Shown one piece after another: positions 55,301-64,000 of a DNA stretch of 64,000 nt. The notes under the pieces were generated by a model. The model saw only the letters and a list, made by a program, of their open reading frames with translations, was not told the DNA's origin and did no database searches. Origin of the DNA: Euglena gracilis (lineage: Eukaryota > Euglenida > Euglenophyceae > Euglenales); the NCBI GenBank assembly GCA_039621445.1, contig CP154956.1:77248474-77312473 (forward strand), in the 5' to 3' direction. Each line of letters begins with the position of its first letter. Within the stretch, counting starts at the first letter, position 1. Both the position numbers and the translations under genes were made by a program.

Positions 55301-57136
55301 ATCCCCTCTTTGAGATATTTCAGCTCTGACAATGGCCGGATCCATAGATACCTGTGCAAAACCGTTGGACAACCCTGAATTTATTTTGGAGCCACTTGTG
55401 GTCCAATGCTTTCCCACACTGATTAAAAAATTTTGGCCCAAGGTGACCAAAATGGGATTTAATGAACATCGCCCAATAATAAGCACAATAAATTAGGATT
55501 TTGACACACCAAATCAAGGATTTGTCGGCCAATCCAAATTGGCCACCAACGTTCAGAATTTGCCACAAAAAAATGATTAGGCTTGTGACACTAAAAAAGG
55601 CAAGTGTTCACGAAATGTTTTCATCCGGAAACTCAAAAGTTTACACAAAAATGGGGGTCACCAAACTGAATCAGGAGTAAGCCACCAAAACAATTTGTTC
55701 TCCAAAATTTTGAGGATTGGCCACCTAAAACAAGGAATTCACCACCCAAAAAATAAAATTGCCACACTTGTAATTTACCCAGAGAAAAAGAGTTTATTTT
55801 ACTTTATTACCCCCCAAATATAAAGCCCCCCCTGGCTTTATATTTGGACGGGATTTCAAGACCCTCAGGGGGGCTTTATATTTGGGGGAAAATCAAACTT
55901 TTTCAGGTAGCCTCTATGACCTTCGGCGGCCTTCAATTGCGGCCAATAACCAATTTATGCAAAAATTTCGTTGTGTGCCTCCTATTTTTCGCATGAATCT
56001 CCAATTTTAATTCAAAAATGAAAATGGAGTGTTTCTGGTGAAAAAAACAATGTTGATCCACCAAAATTTTTTCAACTTTTTCCTGACTGGTACCAGCGTC
56101 TGGCTCCACGTCGGGGGGGGGGGCTTTCTATTTGGGCGGCAACCAAACCCTCCAGGGGGGCTTTATATTTGGGGGGGGGGGCTTTAAATTTTGGGGTTTA
56201 TACTTTTTATTTTATTATTTAATATTCTATTTATGTTGTTATATTAATATTTTATATATATTATAATATGTGATCATTATTAAATTATGGCAAATTGTGA
56301 ACCTTGGGACAAAAACCTTGCCTTTGATGATAAATATGTCGATTTGGTTACAATTTTGTAATTTGATAAAAATCATTTAATCTGGCTTCAACTCACCATT
56401 TTTGTTACAAATCCATTATTTTGGAACATTTTTGAAAATTGAGACCAAAGTTCTGGTGCCAAGAACCTAATGTTTGTTATAAAGGGATTCCCACAAATTC
56501 GTGCTGACGATCCTGGATTCTGATTTGTGGTTATTCATCATTATTCATGATTATTTGTGATTTTTCGTGCAACCAAAAAAGCGATGGTATCCATCTTGTT
56601 GCAGACACTTCAGGAGTCTTTTTTGGACTTTTTTTCATCATGGGAAAAAAAACAGATGAGGCATGAGAAATTATTAGAACAAAGATACACACATAAGAAA
56701 CATTGGGTGGTAAATTCCTGCAGTTGGTGGAAACAACTCATTTCAGTAAGAAAGTATTGATTTTTGTGCAATCGCCCAATCCAGGACACATTCTGGAATT
56801 ATGGCCGTTTTGGGGTCGTTTTTGTGTCCTGTTTTTTTTTGATGAAACCAGGACGGGTACACAATATATCCACTGCACCTCGTGCGCACCATGCATCGCA
56901 CCGCGTGCGCACCGGGATCCTCAAATTCGCCGCCTGAACCTTTTGCTATGTAGTAGATTTCTCAGTTGCACGGAGCAGAAGTGACAAATAGCATATTGTA
57001 CAACTTTTTGAAACAAAAGTCGAGTCAGGCTCCTGCCCACGAGGGATGGAACGCTCCCCTTTCGTACGTACGCCAACACACCCCCGGCGGGGACCAGGGC
57101 GGCCATTGCAAGGTCCAGGAGTTGGGTGGAAGACAT
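52322..57136 (-). CDS. TMEM14-family membrane protein
   Basis: TMEM14 proteins are about 100-residue, four-helix membrane proteins of mitochondria, ER or plastid envelope (heme precursor transport in animals, fatty-acid export in plants). Four exons: 57041-57136, 54295-54391, 52891-52965 and 52322-52378. Exon 1 starts MSSTQLLDLAMAALVPAGGV and has AYVRKGSVPSL, the family's N-terminal signature. Exon 2 has GLAYGLAAYLAEEQPN. Exon 3 has LRFRKTGKFMPAGLLL, matching the RFxxSGKFMPAGL motif. Exon 4 gives a short helix ending NGSNII and the stop. Exons 2-3 align with TMEM14C without gaps, and exons 2-3-4 agree in phase. Two oddities: the exon 1 donor does not give the phase exon 2 needs, and exon 4 has no AG acceptor (TG is used if the call is right). 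Which paralogue it is cannot be said. Confidence 0.8.
52535..52805. mobile_element. Inverted-repeat element, CAAGGATGGA family
   Basis: The left end CAAGGATGGATATTCATATC and right end GATATCCAATGTCCATCCTTG are imperfect inverted repeats. Several CGATAT motifs recur inside. It fills most of the third intron of the TMEM14-like gene. The flanks (catggggg and atggcggg) do not give a clean duplication. Confidence 0.55.
53025..53350. repeat. CACACCCC-rich repeats in two blocks
   Basis: Two blocks (about 53025-53165 and 53285-53345) of CACCCCCACAC-type units are separated by about 120 bases of ordinary sequence. They lie between TMEM14-like exons 2 and 3. Confidence 0.8.
54690..55110. repeat. A-rich dispersed repeat, copy 2
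   Basis: This is the diverged partner of 35185-35600, with the blocks acaacatgcatcctcaaaaa, cagattgcacataaaatcc, tttaggagcc and cagaggacttggaaaaat in the same order. It lies in the TMEM14-like first intron. Confidence 0.7.
55811..56180. mobile_element. Inverted-repeat element, CCCCAAATATAAAGCCCC family
   Basis: Ends CCCCCAAATATAAAGCCCCC and GGGGGGCTTTATATTTGGGG are inverted, with a second inner pair. The element is in the opposite orientation to 43236-43548, and the cores share the ggcggccttcaattgcggcc region. It lies between TMEM14-like exons 1 and 2. Confidence 0.65.
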
Positions 57137-57810
57137 GGCTGGGAGGGCAGCCCATGATGCACTACACCGTCTCGCTAAGGACAGGACGCCACTTGGCAAC
57201 ATCGCCATCATCATTGATTGCTGTTGTGATGGCTCATTTGGGTGTCCAGCTTTGCAGTCCAGCATAAATAACCGGGCCTCTTGTGGGGAAGGACAAAATT
57301 GATTACGGGCCTAACGTGGAAGGGTGGGTCAGGTTTGGGTGCGACGTGAGGGCGAGGGGGGGGGCATCCCGCCAAAACAGTGACATTTTTATTTTTACCT
57401 TTTGGGAGGGCTCAAACGAGGTGTGCATGAAAAGGAAATCAGGAAAATACAAACAGACCAGGCCTTGTTCAAGAACCTTGGGGTTGAGAGGTTTGCGCGT
57501 TGGAGGGAAACCTGCCACTCCCTCTCTGACCTTGCCCCCCTCCCCGCCAAAGAAAGAAAAATGGTCAAGGAACGTCCCATTGGCACCGTTGACATGGGTG
57601 GCACGTCAAAGACACCTTGCCAAATGTAGTGTGCAAAAATGCTCGTGTTCCAGAAATGCGGTGTTCAGACAGGGAATGGGTCACAGCAATTTTTGTCTTG
57701 GACGGTGAGAGATGACAGAAATCTGCTGTGGTTGGTTGCCTTTTGGCGGCAGCATCCCCAGAACCAACCCTTTCTTTTCTTTTTTCTTTTCTGTCCGAGC
57801 AGTCTTCAGT

Positions 57811-57868
57811 AAACTTAAGCCACCATTTTCATGCGACCAGGCAAACATGCAAATGGTGGCTTAAGTTT
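57811..57868. repeat. 18 bp perfect hairpin with 22-base loop
   Basis: AAACTTAAGCCACCATTT (57811-57828) and its exact complement (57851-57868) are separated by 22 bases. It is between the ZPR1 and TMEM14-like genes. It could be a transcript hairpin or a small transposon remnant; no T-run follows it. Confidence 0.9.
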
Positions 57869-58059
57869 CGTCGGATCCAGTAAAATGGATCCCCCCCTGC
57901 CACCCTGCCACCCTAAATTCCGAAAAGCTGACACAGCACCAATGCTGCATCGCAACCAGGACCACCTGGCAAAGCCAGTTGAGAGGTCCACGGTCAAATG
58001 CACATGGGGCGCATCAGGTGACTGGCGCCGAAAGCCAGGCCACATAGTGGAGGAGAGGT

Positions 58060-58639
58060 CAGGCTTTTACTTAAGGACCCCGGGGGGGGGATTGCACCAG
58101 AGTTGCTCACCCGGCCAGGCGGAGCAACAAAAGAGCACTGGTGTAAGGGGTACCTGGCCACTCGCCACACAGCAATCTGGGCCAGAAGCGAAGTTAGCGC
58201 CGGCCATAAACAGACAAGAAGCCTTAGTGCAACTAAGGGGGGGGGGGGTACTGGCTAGCCAATCAGCTAGACACTGGAAAAAATGGACTAGCTAGACCCC
58301 CCTCCCCCTCGGGGGGGGGGGGCCCAACTGGAAAAAAAAATTCCTCCGGCGCTGCGCGCCGAGGTGGAAATGAGGTTTTTAATGGGATTTTGGCTGGTTT
58401 TGTTCCAAAAATTCCCAAAATGGCCAAAAACGGGCATTTTTGGCCATTTTTAGGGGTCGCAAAAAAAATTCCGGCGCTTCGCACCGATCACTGGAAAAAA
58501 ATTTCCACTAGCTAGCCCTGCTAGCAGACCCCCCCCCCCGGGGGTCTGCTAGAAATCCCACTAGCCAAATTTGGACTAGCTGCAGTCCAGCCCCCACCCG
58601 GGGGGGGGGGGGTACTGCAATCCCTTAAGCAGAAGCCTG
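58060..58639. mobile_element. hAT-like MITE, CAGGCTTTTGCTTAAGG family, long copy
   Basis: Ends CAGGCTTTTACTTAAGGACC and CCCTTAAGCAGAAGCCTG are inverted. A perfect 8-base duplication GGAGAGGT lies at 58052-58059 and 58640-58647. Compared with 61860-62292 it has about 150 extra bases after the left end, a possible nested insertion. It lies between the ZPR1 and TMEM14-like genes. Confidence 0.9.
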
Positions 58640-59489
58640 GGAGAGGTGAAGGGGCATGGGCGGGTGCAACGCCGCTGCAAGTCTGATGTCCGCCAGCCAG
58701 GGGGTGGGCCCAACCGCACCAGCCGAATAAGCGGCGGGTGGCCACCACGGCACGGCCTGAGCCTGGAAAACACGTGGAGGCCGCTGAGGAATTCCTTGGG
58801 GACCCCCGGGGGCCCAGCCAGGTGCAGGAAAAGAAAAAGTGCTGGTTGGACCCCTCCCCCAAGGGGTGGGGGTCTGGGGGGTCCAGCCGGCTGCCAAGCA
58901 GGACCGTTCCTACAACCCCAGGGGATAGACACCCCTGACCTAGAACCCCCAGCCGGGGGGGGGGAGTGAACCAGGGGATGGTCAGCGCTCAAGGGTGGTC
59001 GGTGGGCAAAGGGGGGGGGGGGGCGGGCCTAAAACCTCACAAAAAAAAACTAACCCCAAAGCCCCCAGGTCTGGCTGGAGAGCAATCCTTCCGCCAAATT
59101 TTTGAGGTCAAACCTTAAAAATATCTCAAAAGCACCATTATCAAACTGATTTGCCCCCTTTTCAGAAACTTCGGTGCTTTGCGCCGAAAAATTTTTCCCT
59201 CCAGCCCAACTGTGCCAGGTTAGCCCTAACTTTATTTCACTCGACTGGGGGGGGGGGGGTGCAGCCCGGCTGGGAGCTCCTGGCTGAAAGAAAAAAAAAG
59301 GTGCTGTGTTGGTTTTGGCACCCTTCAGCAAGAGCGACTCCCTGGAGGCAATACAAAAAATATACAAACGCAACTTCGAGGGAAAACAACATGGCATAAT
59401 GCAAAGAGAGGAGAGCCGGGGTGGGCGACCTGTGACTGGGTCAATTCCCATCGTGGCAGAGAGGACACACCAGCGGCGCCGCCGCCGGG

Positions 59490-61409
59490 CTACGTGTGGT
59501 TCGCGGCCGAGGTCGCCTCCCGCTGCTCCTGCTCCCGGAGGGCGGTGATCCCGAGGTCCTCATCCTGCTCCTCGGTCCGCTGGTACCGCTCCGTCGTGAG
59601 CTGTGGGTCGATCTCCGGTGCGTCCACCAGACTCTGAGGGACGCCACGGGAGGGGGGGGAGTGGGTGCTGCAAACTGAGTAATTCCTAATAAACTGACAC
59701 ACTCTGCCCAATAGGCAGTGGGGAGAAATGCAGTCGATGGCAGTGAGCAGAATCGTTATGGTTAACAGGATATACATTGGTGTGCACATAGAGGGCATAA
59801 AGGGCGGTCCTCAATGTACAAAAATCCCATCCCAGCAAATTCAATGAAAAAATCCACACCAGGAAAAACGGTCCAAAAAAATCGAGGTTTCTCGGTGGAA
59901 TGAGGTCGACATCGGGGGGGGGGGGGTACTGGTTTCTGGCATTTGGGCTGTCGCCCATCCATCAAAACATCAAAAATACATTTGTTGGCTTTTTTTATTT
60001 TTTTTTATTTTGACCCTGTTTGCAGGGGGGGGAAATGCGCTCGCCCGGCCTCGGAAAAAATGCGCAAAAAATGCGCAAAAAATGCGCATTTTTGGAGAAA
60101 ATGCGCAAAAATGTGCAAAATCCGAGAGAAAATGCGCAAAAATCACGAAAATGCAAAAATTACCCAAAAACATGCAAAAATGGCACCAAATTTGAAGAAA
60201 TTATGTAGAATGATGAGGAAAATGTACGTTTCAAAAAAGTCAAAAATTTCAAATTTTTGCAAAAAATTGCAAAAATGGTCAAAAAATGCGAAAATTTTGG
60301 AAAATCACGAAAAAATGTGCCAAAAAGCAAAAAAATGTGCTGAAAAAAACGAAAAAATGCACAAAAAATGCGAAGAAAAAATGCGTAAAAATGCGCATTT
60401 TGGAAAATTTGAAAAAATGCGCAAAAAATGCGCAAAAATGCGAAAAAATGCGAAACGCATTTCCCCCCCCCCTGCTGTTTGAGCCCTGCCTGGACCGTCC
60501 ATTGGCCAGCCCTTTTGGGCCAAAGGTTACCAGAGTTCGATAAAAGGGCAGGCGGGGAGGGACCCTCCCGGTCCAGCAGGGGGGGGGGACCTAAAACAAT
60601 GGCGGGGTGTGGGTGACTGATTTTCGGCCAGGCGCAAAGCGTCGCTTTGGGGGGTCAAATTTTTTGACCCCCAAAATGGCCAAAAGTGCCATTTTGGGCA
60701 CTTCTTGGGCAAAAATTCGTCAAAAAAATGCATCAAAAATTTTCGGCACAGAGCGCCAGAAGGAATACTTTGACAATTTGGGAATGGGAAAATTCTGAAT
60801 TTGGGCATTTTTTTCACGTTTGTGGTCAAATTTCCCTTGTATTCCAGAGTGGGCGACCGTTGGGTAATGATTGACTGGTTTTCACGAAAAGTGAGTGACT
60901 GGTTTTTGGATTTGAATATTGGAAGTGACCCCCCCCCGGGTCAGTAAAAGGATCCAGATTCCCTTTAGTTTGCAGAACCAGGGCCGGTCCTTAGCCAAAG
61001 GTGTTTGGGAATGAGTGGTGCAAATTTGGGGAATATCCAAATGATGAAAACAATGCGGTTTAAGGTTCTTCTGATGGGTTATCCCCCCAGGGGGAGAAAC
61101 CAGCCAACTGGCCCAAATGGAGGAGTATGGCAGGGTGCATCTATTTCCATTTCAGCTCATTTGGCAATGCCATTTCAAATAGACTCTGGTCCCCTCTGCT
61201 GTCCTTCAGAGACGGTATTTTTTTTTACTTGAGGACGAGGAAGTTTTGGGCATACCTTCTCGCACACATGACAATTGTGTGTTCTGCACATGCAGGCAAA
61301 CGGCAGGGGTGCAGGCAGGCAGGCAAGACACCTGTAGATAGGAGTGGCTCAAAGCATCATCCAGCACCAATGTCCATGGCCGCTTCACCTTCTTCAGCTC
61401 TTCCATTTC
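59490..61409 (-). CDS. ZPR1: ZPR1 zinc-finger protein, last two exons
   Basis: ZPR1 is a conserved eukaryotic protein with two C4 zinc-finger modules that binds elongation factor 1A and moves between cytoplasm and nucleus. The visible exons are 61332-61409 and 59490-59633, both phase 0 with clean tag/cag acceptors and a GTGTCT donor. They join as PWTLVLDDALSHSYLQ followed by SLVDAPEIDPQLTTERYQRT and EEQDEDLGI. This is the C-terminal ZPR1 signature (LDDP..NSY.Q, E..ERY.RT..QNE.LG). The tail ends EATSAANHT. The zinc fingers must be encoded upstream and were not found before the window ends, so either the introns are long or the exons lie outside. Confidence 0.88.
60023..60474. mobile_element. 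hAT-like element filled with AAAATGCGC minisatellite
   Basis: Ends CAGGGGGGGGAAATGCG and CGCATTTCCCCCCCCCCTG are inverted, and the element lies between copies of CTGTTTG (60016-60022 and 60475-60481). Almost all of the inside is a degenerate A-rich array of AAAATGCGC and AAAATGTGC units. This makes long Lys/Met/Cys open frames that are not genes. Confidence 0.7.
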
Positions 61410-61638
61410 CTAAACCAAAGACAATAGGTGTGAATGTACTGATGTCCGCTCCAGAGAATATAACAATTTGGGTCAAAGCGAAACTGGCATATCCACCTGG
61501 AGTATTGGGGGTCTCGTATGCGTTCAGTGTTCCTTGCCGAACATTATGACGTGACTGTGTGCCCCAGCCCCACAATACAGTCTCGCCAGGGGTAAGACGA
61601 CACCAAGCCATGGTGCTGGTGCTTTTGACGGGCTAAAT

Positions 61639-61853
61639 CTTAGGCGGCCGGATTCGCACTGAAGGGTTTTTTCTCTGAAATGGGCGCATTTGCGCAAATC
61701 GACAATTTTTACAAAATTTCCCCTGTACCCTGACACACGGAAAACAGTTAATGAACTGTTACGCCCCTCTGTTGTAGGGGATTGACTCCAGGCAGTTTGG
61801 TGCAAATGCTGCTTACCGAGTGACGTGAATAGGGCCGAGGGTGAGATTGGTGC
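61639..61853. repeat. 215 bp direct repeat, copy 1
   Basis: It begins cttaggcggccggattcgca and ends gagggtgagattggtgct. It matches 62550-62769 with scattered changes and contains gggcgcatttgcgcaaat. A hAT-like MITE inserted right at the right edge of this copy but not of the other. It is upstream of the ZPR1 exon at 61409. Confidence 0.9.
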
Positions 61854-61859
61854 TCTCGT

Positions 61860-62292
61860 CAGGCTTTTGCTTAAGGACCCCGGGGGGGGGGGGGTACTGG
61901 CTAGCCAATCGGCTAGACACTAGAAAAAGTGGACTAGCTAGACCCCCCCTCCCCCCCGCAGGGGGGGGTCCGGGGGTCCCCCGAACTGGAAAAAAAAATT
62001 CCTCCGGAACTGCGCACCGGAGGAAAAATGAGGTTTTTAACAGGTTTTTGGCTGGTTTTGTTCCAAAAATTCCCAAAAATGGCCAAAAAACGGGCATTTT
62101 TGGCCATTTTTGGGGGTCCCCAAAAAATTTTTTGGCGCTTCGCGCCGGTCACTGGAAAAAAAATTTCCACTAGCTAGCCCTGCTAGCAGACCCCCCCCGG
62201 GGGGGTCTGCTAGAAAACCCACTAGCCAAATTTGGACTAGCTGCAGTCCAGCCCCCCCGGGGGGGTACTGCAATCCCTTAAGCAAAAGCCTG
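61860..62292. mobile_element. hAT-like MITE, CAGGCTTTTGCTTAAGG family
   Basis: Near-perfect inverted ends CAGGCTTTTGCTTAAGGACC and CCCTTAAGCAAAAGCCTG. Flanking 8-mers GCTCTCGT and GCTCTCAT match at seven of eight. The core aligns with 58060-58639, including aggtttttaa, the actagctag repeats and a gggcatttttggccattttt block. Confidence 0.9.
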
Positions 62293-62549
62293 GCTCTCAT
62301 ACATTAAACAGGTTGGAGGCACCCAGCCAGCCACCCCAGTACCAGAGCCAGCAGCCGACCAGGCAATTTCGAGCCGGGAGTGTGATAAAATTGCTAGCCC
62401 AGCTGAGTCGGAGGACGAAAACTGGGACCCAGCCGAATTGGCTGCAATCCGACTTCAATTCCTAAACGGGATTGACGAGCCAGCCAGTTCCAGTTTTTGG
62501 TGCGAACAGCAGACCTGCCCCAGGACATCTCAGATGACAGAAACTGATT

Positions 62550-62769
62550 CTTAGGCGGCCGAATTCGCACTTAAGGGTTTTTCCTTTGAAATGGGCGCAT
62601 TTGCGCAAATGCGCAAATTTTACGTAACCCCTGGGACCCTGTACCCTGACACCCGGAACACGATTTAAGAACCGTTACACCCCTTTATTGGAGGGGATTA
62701 ACTCCCAGAAGTTTGGTGTGAATGCTGCTTACCAGGTGACGTTAATAAGGCTGAGGGTGAGACTTGTGC
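62550..62769. repeat. 215 bp direct repeat, copy 2
   Basis: Second copy of 61639-61853, about 910 bases away in the same orientation, lacking the MITE. Confidence 0.9.
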
Positions 62770-64000
62770 TGTTGTATATCAAACGGGAGAGAGGCACACA
62801 CCCCTTGTAACGACACTTGGAAACGGTGCTGATGTGCTGACTGAACTGGCTGTGATACTACCGCCACCGGTAAGAACATACTGAGTCTCATTAGATCACA
62901 ACACCACAGACACACAGACTACGTGAGGCAGCCGTCGCGAAATTCATGTGTGTTTGTGGACGCATTTGCGCAAATAAAAACAATTGTGTTTGTGGGCGCA
63001 TTTGCGCAAATGCGCAAATAAACATTTTATACACCGCTTCAAAATTATGTGTTTGTAGGAGCCTCAGAGCACAAACAAAGTTGTGTTTCTTTGCGCAAAT
63101 GCGCGAACCAACGAAAATCAGTTGTGCGATAACATCTCCTCCTGCTGGCGAATGAACACAATTACGGCCGACCAAGGTTTGCACCCACGATTACATGGTG
63201 ATGAAATTTGTGGTGAGAGGTCGGTGTGGAACGACCTCCGTGACAGCTGTGTTAAAATTTTGCCCCTTACCTGTGTACATTGCTGAGAGGTGGTGTGGAG
63301 TGTTTATTGGAACACGGCATGTGACTGGCCAAAATTTGCCTGTCTTACATTGTACATTTGCACTGCTGTTACCCGGCCCACACGACCTGTTGTTTTGGCG
63401 TCATCCGTTTAGCAATTAAACGTAATGAATTGATGACATGCAAACGACCTGTGACTGTTGGACACCTTTTCTGCAACAGGACTGCGTTGCAAGAAGACAA
63501 AATTTGGCACCTGCAATGCCCAGGACGTGTCCGGCCGTAGTCCGTTTTACGGTTTTATTTGCCATTTTTCCCTTGAAAAACGTAAAAAAAACACCGGTTT
63601 TTGTGCATAATTTGGGGGGAGTGGGTCCCACCGCTTTGATGCACCCAATGCAGTGGTAAAGGTTGCCACACAACTGGTTGTGCGGGTTCCGGGTATAAGC
63701 CGGGTGGGAGACACCCGTCCCCTTTATTCCCTTCATTCCCTGCTGACCCCATTTCATCCCCTCTGCGCATCCCTTGCCAAACACCCCGTACTTACCTTCC
63801 TTCCCCTGTGTCCTTCCCGCCGGCTTGACACCCACACCCCCCGACACTTTCCTCCCCGTGCTTTAACAAACAGCCCAAAAACACCACAGCAAGGCGCCGC
63901 AAGCAAAGCAGTCCGGCAAACACCCAGGACTCACACTGCCGGCAGCTCGGACACACCCGGGGACACAGCCGAAAGAAGCAACAAGGGCAGTAAAGGTCCC
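62770..64000. other. Right end of window, no gene supported
   Basis: It has repeated gtgtttgtgg(a/g)cgcatttgcgcaaat units at about 62945-63030 and a further tttgcgcaaatgcgcg at 63090. The last 500 bases are C-rich. Upstream ZPR1 exons might be expected here on the minus strand but none was recognised. Confidence 0.4.

Noticed and set aside
59943-60543. Lys/Met/Cys-rich frames
   Set aside because: They arise from the AAAATGCGC array inside the element at 60023-60474.

Overview
This is nuclear DNA of a eukaryote, probably a single-celled one such as an alga or other protist. The protein-coding exons are short (about 30-230 bp), GC-rich and bounded by GT-AG splice sites. They sit far apart in long introns full of G/C homopolymers, microsatellites and small inverted-repeat transposons. 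An internal TTAGGG array shows the telomere repeat type. I cannot name the lineage. Every gene I can support lies on the minus strand.

Layout. Bases 1-8570 and 15775-24245 are near-identical direct copies. Each carries the exons of an RNMT/ABD1-like mRNA cap (guanine-N7) methyltransferase. Between them, 8602-15136 holds the first six coding exons of COQ5, the ubiquinone C-methyltransferase. COQ5 stops at the duplication junction, and the left methyltransferase copy starts there, so both are truncated. Bases 26314-36052 and 37911-45459 hold two large coiled-coil genes that I cannot name. A possible first exon for the second is at 49114-49481. Bases 52322-57136 hold a four-exon TMEM14-family gene. 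Bases 59490-61409 hold the last two exons of ZPR1.

Mobile DNA. At least eleven small elements start CAG and end CTG and sit between 6-8 bp direct repeats, which is the hAT pattern. One, at 27867-28143, lies between two exons of the 26-36 kb gene. Its ends carry the splice sites and add exactly 13 in-frame codons, so it looks like a transposon that became an intron (an introner). Other items are a 683 bp element with perfect 52 bp inverted ends, further inverted-repeat families, a Ty3/gypsy fragment, a head-to-head telomere array inside an 18 bp direct repeat, and a 92-base poly-C run.

The recognised genes are ordinary housekeeping functions: mRNA capping, ubiquinone synthesis, a small mitochondrial or organelle membrane protein, and a translation/proliferation zinc-finger protein. 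There is no sign that they form one pathway. Exon assignments come from reading frame, splice sites, phase agreement and remembered family motifs; no search was run.
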